Below, piece by piece: positions 21,501 through 33,000 of a DNA stretch of 64,000 nucleotides (the stretch's first letter is position 1; the number at the start of each line of letters is the position of its first letter). The stretch is from Corydoras sp. C115 (Eukaryota; Chordata; Actinopteri; Siluriformes; Callichthyidae). The notes under the pieces were generated by a model that was not told the DNA's origin, ran no database searches, and saw only the letters and a list, made by a program, of their open reading frames with translations. Location of the stretch: positions 321,001 through 385,000 of the forward strand of contig JAFMOC010000231.1 of NCBI GenBank assembly GCA_019802505.1. Direction: 5' to 3'. A program made the position numbers and the translations under genes.

Positions 21501-24191
21501 AGCTGGTTCACCTTCTGCACGTTACCAAATTTCTCAATGAGTTTCTTAATCTCTTCCACCTCTATAGGTGCGACTTGTTGGGGTACCTGCCCGGCGGCGT
21601 CCATGCGCAGGACGGGTGGGTCCCCATGCGGGGTTTGAGTCGTGGGGGGCGGTTTGAGAGTTAGCACCGTACTTCCAGCTGGAGATGCACTTTGGTTGGT
21701 GGTGTGTTTGTTTTTAATGTGCTGCAGCTGGGATTTCCTCGTCTTGAACACTTCATCACACTGAGAACATGCAAATTTCTTAGCAGGTAAACCTGGACAA
21801 GCAAAAAACATAGACGTCAACATCTTACCAATGACAGCGACCTTTAATATTTATATAAATTTTGCTTCAATTGTTATTGGAACTTAATCCTAAAGAAAAT
21901 ATAATATAATAATACATATATCCATCCATCCATTATCTTCCACTTTATCCTCTACTAGGATCGCGGGGGGTTAGTGACGCTAGTAGAGGATTAAGCGGAA
22001 GATAATGTATGGATGAAGTGACACCGACCTCGTCTCCTCCTTTTCTTCACGCCGTCCACGGCGTCGTCGCCTTCGCCGTCATCCTCGGCCTTCTCGTGAG
22101 CTTCCAGATGTTTCTGGAGAGCCTTGGACATGCTGAACCTCTTGCCGCACTCTTTGTGAATGCAGATGTAGGGCCGCTCCCCCGTGTGCTTGCGCTGGTG
22201 GTACTTGAGCAGCGTGAGCGTCTTGGTGAGCTTGCCGCAGTCGGAGCAGGTGTAGCCGCCCTCCTGCTTGCTAAAGTGCACCTTCTTGTGGCCGGTGAGC
22301 TCGGTGGAGCGGCCGAAGGCGTCGCCGCACACGGGGCACTTGAAGGGGAGCTTCTCCTTGTGAGCGCGCTGGTGCTCCATCAGCTCGGTGGAGCAGGTGA
22401 AGTACTTCTCGCAGACGTAGCAGGCAAAGAACGAGTCGCCCAGCACACAGCGCTCGTACTCGGTCGGGTGGCTCATCTTGATGTGGCGCTGCTTGCTCTT
22501 GTCGTCGCTGAAGATGATGTGGCACTCCAGACACTGCAGAGACAGCTGGGAGGCTACGAGAGGAAAAACCCCGTCACACACCCCCGTCACGGTACCAACA
22601 ACAACCCAAAAGAGGAACAACCCCGTCACACATCCCCTTCACGGTACCAACAACAACCCAAACGAGGAACAACCCCGTCACACACCCCCGTCACGGTACC
22701 AACAACACCCCCGTCACGGTACCAACAACAACCCAAACGAGAATCAACCCAGTCATACACCCCCGTCAGGGTACCACCAACAACAACCCAAAAGAAGAAC
22801 AACCCCATCACACACCCCCGTCATGGTACCAACAACCCAAAAGAGGAACAACCCCATCACGGTACCAACAACAACCCAAAAGAGAAATAACCCTGTCACA
22901 CACCCACAGTACCAACACCCCAAACGAGGAACAACCCCATCACACACCCCCATCAGAGTACCAACAACAACCCAAAAGATTAACAACCCCATCACACCCC
23001 CCATCACGGTACCGACAACACCCCCGTCACGGTACCAACAACAACCCAAAAGAGAAACAACCCCGTCCCACACCCCCGTCACGGTACCAACAACACCCCA
23101 AACGAGGAACAACCCCGTCACACACCCCCGTCACGGTACCAACAACAACCCAAAAGAGGAACAACCCCGTCACACACCCCCGTCACGGTACCAACAACAA
23201 CCCAAAAGAGGAACAACCCCGTCACACACCCCCGTCACGGTACCAACAACAACCCAAAAGAGGAACAACCCCGTAACACACCCCCGTCACGGTACCAACA
23301 ACAACCCAAAAGAGGAACAACCCCGTCACACACCCCCGTCACGGTACCAACAACAACCCAAAAGAGGAACAACCCCGTAACACACCCCCGTCACGGTACC
23401 AACAACAACCCAAAAGAGGAACAACCCCGTAACACACCCCCTTCACGGTACCAACAACAACCCCGTCACAGTACCAACAACAACCCAAAAGAGGAACAAC
23501 CCCATCACGGTACCAACAACAACCCAAAAGAGGAACAACCCCATCACGGTACCAACAACAACCCAAAAGAGGAACAACCCCGTCACACACCCCGTCACGG
23601 TACCGACAACAGCCCCGTCACGGTACCAACAACCCAAAAGAGGAACAACCCCGTCACGGTACCAACAACAACCCAAAAGAGGAACAACCCCGTCACGGTA
23701 CCAACGACACCCCCGTCACGGTACCAACAACAACCCAAAAGAACCCCCGACGGAGTGGACTTACAGCTGAGGGGGATCGTGGACCTCTTGGACATGTCGA
23801 TCTTCAGCGGCTCCAGTCGATCCTTCTTCGGAGGAACCATCGGCTTTTGGGGGACCGCGCCCTTCGTGGAGCCAGTGGAGTTTAGGACCCGGGGGAGCTC
23901 TGCTGCCGTATCGGGAGCCGACCCCGATGGCGTGGAAGCAGGATCTAAAGCCGGAGGTTTGGGTGGACTGACCTCAGCAGGACCCATGTTTCCCTCCGCA
24001 GTGGACTCACGGGGAACGACGGTCAGAACTACACCATCATCCGGGAGTTCCTCCGCCGGAGAAATGGGTTCCAGAATGGCTTCAGACGGCACGTACAGGT
24101 CCAGCTTCTGGCCTCTGAGCCCTGTGGCGTCGAACCCGGTTCCTCCGTTAGAGAGGAACACGTCCCTCACGGACGCTCCCCCAAACTCCAT
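14315..24191 (-). CDS. C2H2 zinc-finger / piggyBac-derived (PGBD) fusion protein, 2,216 aa
   Basis: Coding exons (minus): 24191-23765 (ATG), 22553-22029, 21792-18176, 18081-17826, 17744-17562, 17487-17413, 17313-17151, 17033-16832, 15517-14315 (stop). Together they make 6,651 nt with every phase closing. Exon 2 and the start of exon 3 encode six C2H2 fingers (about residues 145-345), and a seventh is near 1152. A lysine-rich linker with KKKRGK/KRK patches (about 800-1115) and an RGRGGRGRG tract (about 1415) follow. Exons 8-9 encode a piggyBac fold: VEYFLRYFGW, RFVGIHIAMGTLK, RLYWEDHTRVPLIADAMS, LWDLIDLALVNAWLQYE and a C-terminal Cys-rich zinc domain (RCRFGGC...RCLKC...HNC). Likely a nuclear DNA-binding regulator derived from transposase capture (inference). 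Introns hold two minisatellites, an L2 LINE and a SINE. Exon 2's donor (gtcggt) is weak. I cannot name an orthologue. Confidence 0.85.
15605..16735 (-). mobile_element. L2-type LINE fragment
   Basis: Minus-strand translation gives the reverse-transcriptase C-terminus of an L2/CR1-like element: WMKARHLKLNLEKTELL, FQIDGSTISPTDSVRNLG, LVQALVLSRLDYC, then LAYRTISGSVPSYLH and WWNDLPNSVRKAESLNSFK. Internal deletions and frameshifts show that it is dead. The 3' end (at the left, 15605-15660) carries the L2 tail whose complement is gtcgctttggataaaagc. It lies in the last intron of the ZnF-piggyBac gene and is interrupted by a SINE at 16232-16423. Confidence 0.85.
16232..16442 (+). mobile_element. tRNA-derived SINE with L2-type tail, nested in the LINE
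   Basis: The head reads as a tRNA promoter: box A ttagctcagtggt and box B ggttcaaatcc, followed by a core (gtccttgagcaagaccctta) and a tail (gctttggataaaagcgtctg) matching the L2 3' end. A perfect 19-bp target duplication (ttacaataatcaagccggg) lies before (16213-16231) and after (16424-16442). This proves insertion into the L2 copy. It is a retroposon, not a functional tRNA gene, because the acceptor stem and anticodon arm do not close. Confidence 0.88.
21917..22016. repeat. Inverted pair of SINE tail fragments beside an exon
   Basis: Two DANA-like SINE tail pieces face each other: tccattatcttccactttat at about 21930-21949 and its inverted counterpart aagcggaagataatgtatgg near 21993-22012. 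A short spacer separates them. The hairpin ends about a dozen bases from the donor of the zinc-finger exon 22553-22029 in the ZnF-piggyBac gene. Confidence 0.7.
22570..23745. repeat. Minisatellite of about 52 bp in the first coding intron of the ZnF-piggyBac gene
   Basis: Around twenty copies of a unit with the words acacccccgtcacggtacc, aacaacaacccaaaagagga and acaaccccgt fill the intron between exons 24191-23765 and 22553-22029. Copies vary by internal deletion. The array starts about 20 bp from the donor at 23764 and ends about 15 bp from the acceptor at 22554. The long frames seen in it on both strands are repeat artefacts. Confidence 0.9.
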
Positions 24192-24239
24192 GGATCTGAT
24201 CTGAAGATCTGAGAACCTGCCAAAGTTCCTGAAACACAC

Positions 24240-25440
24240 AGGACCAGGAACCAGTTAGAACAGAACCTCCATCACTGCACCCATTAACCAAGGTGAACCG
24301 GAAACAGAAACACATAGAATAAGAACCGGAACCGGAACCATACCGCACAGAACCAGAACCACACCACGTAGAATAAGAACCAGAACCATACCGATACCAT
24401 ATACAATAAGATCCAGAACCACAACACGTATAATAAAAACTGGAACCATACCACACAGAACTGGAACCACGCCGATACCATGTACAATAAGATCTAGAAC
24501 CATACCATGCTGAACCAGAACCATACCATGTAAAAAATAAAAAAAAATAAAAACACTACGCCACATAGAACAAGAACCAGAAACTCACCACGTAGTACCG
24601 GAACCACACCATAGAAAATAAGAACCAGAACCACACCATGCAAGATAAGAGCCAGAACTATACTGCGCAGAACCTGAACCATGCCAATACCATATGGAAT
24701 AAGAACCAGAACCATACCACCAAAACCGAACCATGGGAAACAAGCATTGGAACCACACCATGTAAAACAAGAACCAGAACCATATGGAATAAGAACCAGA
24801 ACCCCACCACCAGAACCGAACCATGGAAAATAAAAACCAGAACCATACCAATACCAAACCAGCTAATACAAGAACCAGAAACTCACCACATGGTATGAGA
24901 ACCAGAACCACACCATAGAGAATAAGAACCAGAACCATACCCTGCAGAACCAGAACCACACCATAGAGAATAAGAACCAGAACCATACCCTGCAGAACCA
25001 GAACCACACCATAGAGAATAATAACCAGAACCATACTCTGCAGAACCAGAACCAAACCATAGAGACCATAGAGAATAAGAACCAGAGCCACGCCAGAGAA
25101 TAAGAACCAGAACCACAACACCAGAACCGAACCATGTGAAACAAGCATCAGAACCACACCATGTAGAATAAGAACCAGAACCACCACCAGAACCAAACCA
25201 GCTAATACAAGAACCAGAAACTCACCACATGGTATGAGAACCAGAACCACGCCATTGAGAATAAGAACCAGAACCATACCCTGCAGAACCAGAACCACGC
25301 CATAGAGAATAAGAACCAGAACCATACCCTGCAGAACCGGAACCATGCCTGTGGAATGAGGAGCAGAACCAGAACCATACCCTGCAGAACCGGAACCATG
25401 CCTGTGGAATGAGGAGCAGAACCAGAACCATACCCTGCAG
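24240..25440. repeat. AGAACC-rich minisatellite in the 5' intron of the ZnF-piggyBac gene
   Basis: Degenerate tandem units built on agaaccagaaccataccctg and related words, nested in higher-order repeats of about 45-90 bp, fill the region between the coding start exon (acceptor at 24230-24229) and the presumed first exon. The open frames of Trp/Phe/Gly/Ser repeats on the minus strand are artefacts. The right-most units resemble the presumed first-exon donor, tctgcagggtatgg, at about 25430. Confidence 0.88.
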
Positions 25441-25679
25441 ACCTTTGTGTTCGTTATCGTGAGATCGCGTCGTGCAGATCGCGTTATAATTCGGGATAAA
25501 ATGTAAGAGTAAATGAAATTATAGAATAAAAGTCCCCTGTGTGTTTGGGGGGTTGTATTGTTAAAGGTAAACACGCTGATCTGAGATCAGGGTTCGGAAC
25601 TAAATTAAGAGTTTAATTTCAGTCGGATTATTAATCGCGGATAATCGATTAATCGGGTTTAATCGGATCCCTCTCCGTT

Positions 25680-26045
25680 ATCTGAAGCTAACTCAGGCTT
25701 TCTGATCCATCAGCTCATTGTGAGCCGACCGTCAGCGCGCCCCCCCCCCCTGCACGCGCCCCGCCGCGCCGCGGGCTTTAGCATGTTCTCTCCTGAACGC
25801 CACGCGCAGATGCTCTCTGATTATCGATACGATCGGACGATCTTTACCTTTATTGTTTCATCCGCGCAGGCATCGCTCAGCTGTTGTACCAAAACGCATC
25901 CGTGACGTCACGCAGCACTACAACTCCCATAAAGATCCGCGGCACGCAGCACGTCACTCAGCACGTCCCGCGGGTCTTCATGGGAGTTGTAGTCTTACAA
26001 CCAGCGCTGAAACGTGTGCGATGAAAAGCGGCACGTTTTCAATGT
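25680..26045 (-). promoter_or_regulatory. GC-rich promoter with an inverted pair of ZNF143/Staf-like sites
   Basis: This is a local GC/CpG-rich stretch in an AT-rich neighbourhood, upstream of the presumed first exon of the minus-strand ZnF-piggyBac gene. The word ACTACAACTCCCAT occurs at 25917-25930 and in inverted orientation at 25980-25993, flanking CCGCGG-type sequence. It matches the core of the ZNF143 (Staf, SBS) motif found at many vertebrate housekeeping and bidirectional promoters. The promoter assignment is inference from position and composition. Confidence 0.5.
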
Positions 26046-26399
26046 AAAACGGCAAACTTATAAATATCTGAGGATAATTTAATAAAATCATGCTCAGACG
26101 TTTTAAATATATTTGTGAAATACACAAATTATTATTTTTATTGCATATATTATTATTATATTCGTCTTCTTCATTGTTACTTTTGTTGCTTCTGATAAAA
26201 AACAAAAACAAAAAAATAAAAACAAACATTTAAACATAAAAATGAACAAATTGGTAAACATTTTTAAGTTTAAAAATAAATAAAAATTGCTTATTTAGTT
26301 AAGATAATATAATAAATAATAATAATAGTAATAACAATAATAATAATTACATTATTATTAGTTGTTAATAAAATAAAAATTTAAATATGCAAATAATAA

Positions 26400-27793
26400 G
26401 ACATAAATATTTGAAAGTTTAAATGTTACATTTATTTCTAAATGTTAATGTCAGGAAAATTGGCGCCCTCCAGTGGCAAAGGCTAGTACAACATGCAGTA
26501 CAGTGTATATAGAATGTACAGTAAAATAAAAAATAAAATTGCGTATTAATACTATTACTTTCGTTATTTTTATTAGTTATTGCTAATATAAATAATTGAA
26601 ATACACAAATAAGAAATGTATAAACATTTTAACGTTTAAATGTAACATTTATTTCTAAATGTTAATAAAATTAATGTGTAAATTGGCGCCACCTTTTGTC
26701 AAAGTCTAGTACAACATGTAATGAACTATAAATACAGAATGTACGTACAAAATTACTTTGAGAATAAAATTATAATTATTCTTACTATTATTTGTTGTTG
26801 CTGGTGATATATAAATATTTAAATATGGAAATAATAATATATATATATATATAATAATTATATTATATAAAAAATAATTTTTTTCTAAACGGTAATGTCA
26901 GAAAGATTGAGTAAATTGGCACCCTCCTGTGGCCAAATCCAGAACAACACGTAGATCAGAATAAACACATAATGTACAGTATAATAAAATAAATACAAAA
27001 TTGCTTATTAAAGATTATCATTATTAATATTAATATTATTATTATTATCATTATTATTATTAGTTGTTGCTAATATAAATAATTTAAATATACAAATAAA
27101 TGTATAAACATTTTAAAGGTTAAATGTAACATTTATTTCTAAATGTCAGAAAAATTAGCTTGTAAATTTGCGCCCTCTTGTGGCAAAGTCTAGTACAACA
27201 TATAGTTATATATGAATACAGAATAATAAAATTTTTAAAATTCTTATTTAAGATAATAAAATAATTGTTTATGTATTATTATTAGTTGTTAATAATGTAA
27301 ATATTTAAATATACAAATAATAAGAAATCTATATCTAATATTTTAAAGATTAAATGTAACATTTACTTGTAAACGTTAAGGTCAGGAAAATGAATGGGTA
27401 AATTGGCGCCCTCCTGTGGCAAAGTCCAGTACAATATGAAGTTCAATATAAATGTAGAATGTAAAATTAAAAAAAACAAAATTGCTTATTTAAAAAAATA
27501 TATATTTTATTAATAATTACATTATTATAATCATTGTTATTATTATAAGTTATTGCTAATAATTTAATCATTTAAATACACAAATAAGAAATGTATAAAC
27601 ATTTTAAAGCTTAAAGGTAACATTTCTAAATGTTAGGAAAATTAATGTAAATGTATGTAAATTGGCGCCATCCGGTGGAAAAGTCTAGTACAACATGTAG
27701 TTCAGTATGAATACAGAATGTACAGAATAATAAAAAATACAAAATTGCTTATTTGGTTTAAGATAATAATAAATAATAATAATAATAATAATA

Positions 27794-27862
<69 letters not shown>

Positions 27863-28480
27863 TGTTAATAGTATAAATGAATATTTGAAACTTTAAATGT
27901 AACATTTATTACTAAACGTTATTGCCAGGAAAATTAATGTGTATATTGGCGCCCTCCAGTGGCAAAGTCTAGTACAGCATGTAGTACCGTATATAGAATG
28001 TATGGTATAATAAAATAAAATTAAAAAATGCGCATTTATTTAGGAGTATTATTGTTCATAATATTATAAGTATCGTTACTTTTATTCGTTATTGCTAACA
28101 TAAATAATTTAAATATACAAATGAGAAATGTATAAACATTTTAACGTTTAAATGTAACATTTATTTCTAAACGTTAGGAAAATTGTGTCAAAATCCTGTA
28201 CAACATGTACTTCAGTATAAATACAGAATGAATTACTTATTTAAGAGAACAATGTAATAATAATAATAATAATATTTGTTGTTGATAATATAAATATTTA
28301 AATATACAAATATAAGTAATATAGAAACATTTAAAAATAAAAAAGTAATTTAAAAAGTAAAAGTTTAGAATTATATGTTAATGTCAGGAAAATTTATATG
28401 TAAATTGGCGCCATCCTGTGGCCAAGTCCAGAACAACATTTATATTAGTATAAATACAGAATGTACAGTATAATAAACTC
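26400..28480. repeat. AT-rich satellite, about 240-bp units, nine copies
   Basis: A shared unit recurs at spacings of about 223-284 bp. It has ttaaatgtaacatttatttc, then tgtcaggaaaatt, then aaattggcgccctccagtgg, then caaagtctagtacaacatgt, then tataaatacagaatgtacag. The ggcgcc word (or a variant) falls at 26462, 26685, 26918 (ggcacc), 27170 (tgcgcc), 27405, 27664, 27948 and 28407. An eighth unit near 28,180 has lost it. Spacers vary and include an (ATT)n run at 27,780-27,860. There is no coding potential. Confidence 0.88.
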
Positions 28481-28880
28481 TTATAAATTCTAATCTTTAA
28501 TGAGAAGTCTGTAATCCGGTCTCACCGTTTATTTAGTTCTTAGGGCAGAAACATTCATCTAGCTGGAGAGTTCCAGATAGAAACTTAAATAGAAACATCC
28601 TGTTTAAATCTATTCTTTAGATTTGGTGATTTTAAATGAACGAGCTGATCAATATCAGGATATCAGTTTAGAGCAGGTCAGATCAATAGATCAGGTTTGA
28701 TTGGTTTAGTTCCTTCAACTGAGAGGAACCGCAAATCTAAATAATCACAAAACAAAACAGAGAAGAGAGATAAATATAGAGAATTCTACTGTATGAAATA
28801 ATGATTAATCAATACAGAGGGCGTCACTTTTTAATGGTTTTATTTTTGAAGTTCTGAATGAAATCGCCAGAACCCCCCCC

Positions 28881-28925
<45 letters not shown>

Positions 28926-29035
28926 GGACTGATACACAGAGACAGGTGTGTGTGGGGTTGGGGGGGGGTGTTCAGATGTTACAGAAAATGTTTGATGTAT
29001 TGACATAAAAGCTAAGAAGCGACATCATTGGTTAC
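28481..29035. other. 3' flank of trypsinogen with C-run and (CA)n
   Basis: No exon is visible. A poly-C/(CA)n tract lies at 28,872-28,922, and a candidate minus-strand poly(A) signal (TTTATT on the plus strand) is near 28,839-28,844. That is compatible with a short 3' UTR for the trypsin gene ending at 29036. Confidence 0.4.
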
Positions 29036-29999
29036 TCAGTTGTTAGCGATGATGTCATCGACCCAGTCGCCATAGCGACAGACTTCCGTGTACACACCCG
29101 GTAATCCCGGCTCGGCGCATCCGTACCCCCAGGACACGACCCCCTGCAGCCGCCCGCCGCAGACGAGAGGACCGCCCGAGTCGCCCTGCAAACGAGACGA
29201 GGACTCAGCATCAAACCGAAAGTCTGTGGACACCCGCTGACCGGAGCAGCACCAACATGACAGCATGACAGAAGTTCCCCCACGGCTCCTATAAGAGCCT
29301 CCACGGTTCCAAGAACTGTTTATTAATTCATTCATTCATTATCTCCCGCTTTATCCTCTATTAGGGTCGCGGTGGGGTTCCCCATGCCCATCCAGGGGAG
29401 AACGTCTCGGGCGCTGGGCAGATAGACCCAGGACAGGACGCCAGTCCATCGCTGGGCACACACTCACTCACACAGACACACTCTATATGGGGCAATTTGG
29501 AGAACTCAATTGACTTGATCCATGTTTTTGGACTGGAAACCCACGCAGACACGGGGAGAACATGGAAACTCCACCCAGATGGGGATTCGAACCGGGAATC
29601 CCTAGTGCTGAGAGGAGAACATGCCAACCACTAAGCCACCGTGCCGCCCCTGTTTATAAATATTACAGATATTAAAATCACACATGCGGGCGGCACGGTG
29701 GCTTAGTGCTTTAGCATGTTCTCCTCTCAGCACTAGGGATTCCCGGTTCGAATCCCCATCTGGGTGGAGTTTGCATGTTTTCCCCGTGTCCGCGTGGGTT
29801 TCCTCCGGGTTCTCCGGTTTCCTCCCACAGTCCAAAAACATAGATCAAGGTCAATTGAGTTCTCCTAATTGCCCCATAGAGAGTGTGTTTGTTTGTGTGT
29901 GTGTGTGTGAGTACAGTGATAGATTGGTGTCCTGTCCTGGGTGTACCTTTCCAGAGACCCCCCCCCCCCAACCCTATTAGAGGAGGGAGATAGATAGAC

Positions 30000-30064
<65 letters not shown>

Positions 30065-33000
30065 AACCTCCACCAGGGGGCGACGCTGAGTCAGAGCCAT
30101 CAGAGACAGAAAGTTTTTTTTTTTTTTTTACCTGACACGAGTCTTTGCCTCCCTCCATGAAACCGGCGCAGAACATGTTGTCTGTGATTGCGGAGTCGTA
30201 GGACGCCTGGCAGGCGGCGCGGGGGATGACGGGCAGAGCGAGGCACTGCAGGACGGTGGCGTAGTTCACTGAGGAGAACATACAAAACCACATTCATATG
30301 GCGGCTCAGTAATGATCTCAGATCAAACCCAACACTTACACAGCAAACATCCCACAGTCATCCTCACTGGACACTTTATTAGGTTCTCCCTCTGGTTTCC
30401 CCAATCAGCATCTTATAAATCAGCTCCCCCCCCCCCCATACAGATGGACTGTAGTTCTGTAAATACAGTCTGTAATCCGTCTGTTCCTCTGATCAGCACC
30501 CCCCACAGAGCAGACAGTCTGAGGCTGGGGGATGACTTTAAACTGTTCATTATGTTCCGGGGGGGGGGGGGGGGGGGTTTCCCCATGTCCATCCAGGGGA
30601 GAACGTTTCGGGAGCTGGGCAGATAGACCCAGGACAGGACGCCAATCTATCACTGGATACACACTCACACACACACTCTATATGGGGCAATTTGGAGAAT
30701 TCAATTGACCTTGATTCATGTTTTTGGACTGTGGGAGGAAAACGGAGAACCCGGAGGAAACCCACGTGGACACGGGGAGAACATGGAAACTCCACCCAGA
30801 TTGGGATTCGAACCAGGAATCCCCAGCACTGAGAGGAGAACATACTAAACTACTGTGCCACTGTGCCATCCAGTGGATATTTTATTTATATCAAATTCCC
30901 CAAACGGTCCTACAAACTAAGTGGTTGGCATGTTCTCCTCCCACTGCTGGGTAGTTCAGGTTCGAATCCCAATCTGGGTGGAGTTTGCATGTTCTCCCCA
31001 TGTCAGCATAGGATTCCTCCCCGTTCTCTGGTTTCATCTCCAAAAACATGGATTCAAGGTAAACTGAATGCTCTAGATTGCCCCATATAGTGTGTTTGTG
31101 TGTGCAGTGATAGACTGGCGCCCTCTGCTGGGTGTTTCTGCCACCGCGACCCTGGTAGAGGATTAAGATGAAGATAATGAAGGTCTGGATGGAGGCTCTG
31201 CTGCGTTACCTCCGGTGTTGATCTGATTTCCCCATCCAGACACCAAGCACTGCTGTCCCTCTGAGGAGCACGAGGACGCCAACGGGATAGGCCTCACATA
31301 CTGGTTAAAATCAGCAGGCTGGCTCAGCTTGATCAACATGAAGTCGTTGTCCAGCGTGACGGCATCGTACCCGGGGTGAGGGATGACCTTCTCAGCCCAG
31401 ATCCTCTGCTCGGTGCCCTCGTCCCGGTACAGGTGATGCTCCCCCAGGTGAAGAGCCAGGCGATCGGCCCTGTGGAGGCGAGAGGGTGAGGAGGCGGAGC
31501 TTAGAACGTCGGCCCAGAACCCCGCCGCTCGACACTCACGGCATGTAGCAGTGGGCGGCCGACACGGCCCACAGGCTGCCGATGAGGGACGCGCCGCACC
31601 AGCGCACGCCGTCGTCGTAGGTCAGGTAGATCTGCCAGGGCTGAGAGTGGGCGGGGCACTCGAACCCCCCGATGATCTTCTCATCATCAGCAGCAGCTCT
31701 GCTCAGCTCTGTTCCACAAACACAGCTCAGTCACCATGGCAACCGTCAGGACGCCACAACAATGACATCATTATCATATAACCTCACACACAGCTGAGGG
31801 GGAGGAGGGTTTGCCACGCCCACTTTCTGTGGAATGAAACGGATCACCACCACGAGACACGGAGGACATCGATGTTCACAGAACGTCCCTTTAGAACCGA
31901 TCATCCATCATTGTATTCCATCCATCATCCCCCACTTTATCCTCCATGCCCATCCAGGGGAGAACGTTTCTGGCGCTGGGCAGATACACCCAGGACAGGG
32001 GGGCAATTTATCACTGAACACACACACACTCTATATGGGGCAATTTGGAGAACTCAATTGACTTGATCCATGGTTTTGGACGTTGGGAGGAAACCCACAC
32101 AGACATGGGGAGAACATGGAAACTCCACCCAGATGGGGATTCGAACCGGGAATCACTAGTGCTGAGAGGAGAACATGCTAAACCACTAAGCCACCGTGCC
32201 GCCCTCATCATTGTATTATTCTACATGTTTATTAATAACTTACGAAATAATGAATAATTAATTTATTAATTGCCTGAATGATCCAATCAAACTGAGGAAA
32301 GTTGGAAACGGTAACGAGTCGACTGATTACATAATTATTATATAACAGTAACATTAAAGGAGTTTAACAGAGGGGGTGTGGCCTGTTGGGTCACATAATA
32401 CACCTGCATGATATTAATGAGGTTCACTAGATCTCTAATACCTTCACAACCAGAGGATCCAAAAGGAATATAGCGCCCTCGTGTGGTTTAAGACTATATG
32501 AATAGCTTCATGTTTTTACTAATGACATCACACATTTATTCACGTGTGAATAATATCCTACAGTAGGGTCGCGGTGGGGGGGGGGGGGAGAACGTTTCGG
32601 GCACTGGGCAGATACAGCCAGGACAGGGGGGGCAATCTATCGCTGGGCACACACTCCCACAGACACTCTATATGGGACAATTTGGAGAACTCAATTGACT
32701 TGGTCCATGTTTTTGGACTGTGGGAGGAAACCGGAGAACCCGGAGGAAACCCATGTGGACACAGGGAGAACATGGAAACTCCACCCAGATTGGGATTCGT
32801 ACCAGGAATACACAGCGCTTTGTATTATCATCATTTTTATCATCATTGTATTATTCTACATGTTTATTAATAACTTGTGAAATAATGAATTATTAATTTA
32901 TTAATTACCTGAATGATGCAATCAAACTCGACTGATTACAGCGTTAATGCGACACAAACACAACAATATATAACAGTAACATTAAAGGAGTTTAACAGAG

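Noticed and set aside
22009..23380. Long plus-strand frames of about 300 codons
   Set aside because: They are antisense to the zinc-finger exon and then run through the ~52-bp minisatellite; no conserved protein content.
24585..25574. 329-codon minus-strand frame rich in Val/Leu/Trp/Phe
   Set aside because: It is a tandem-repeat translation within the 5' intron of the ZnF-piggyBac gene.
26100..28500. Possible non-coding RNA array or CRISPR-like regularly spaced repeat
   Set aside because: Spacing is irregular, the units themselves are ~240 bp of related AT-rich sequence, and the genome is eukaryotic; a satellite explains it.
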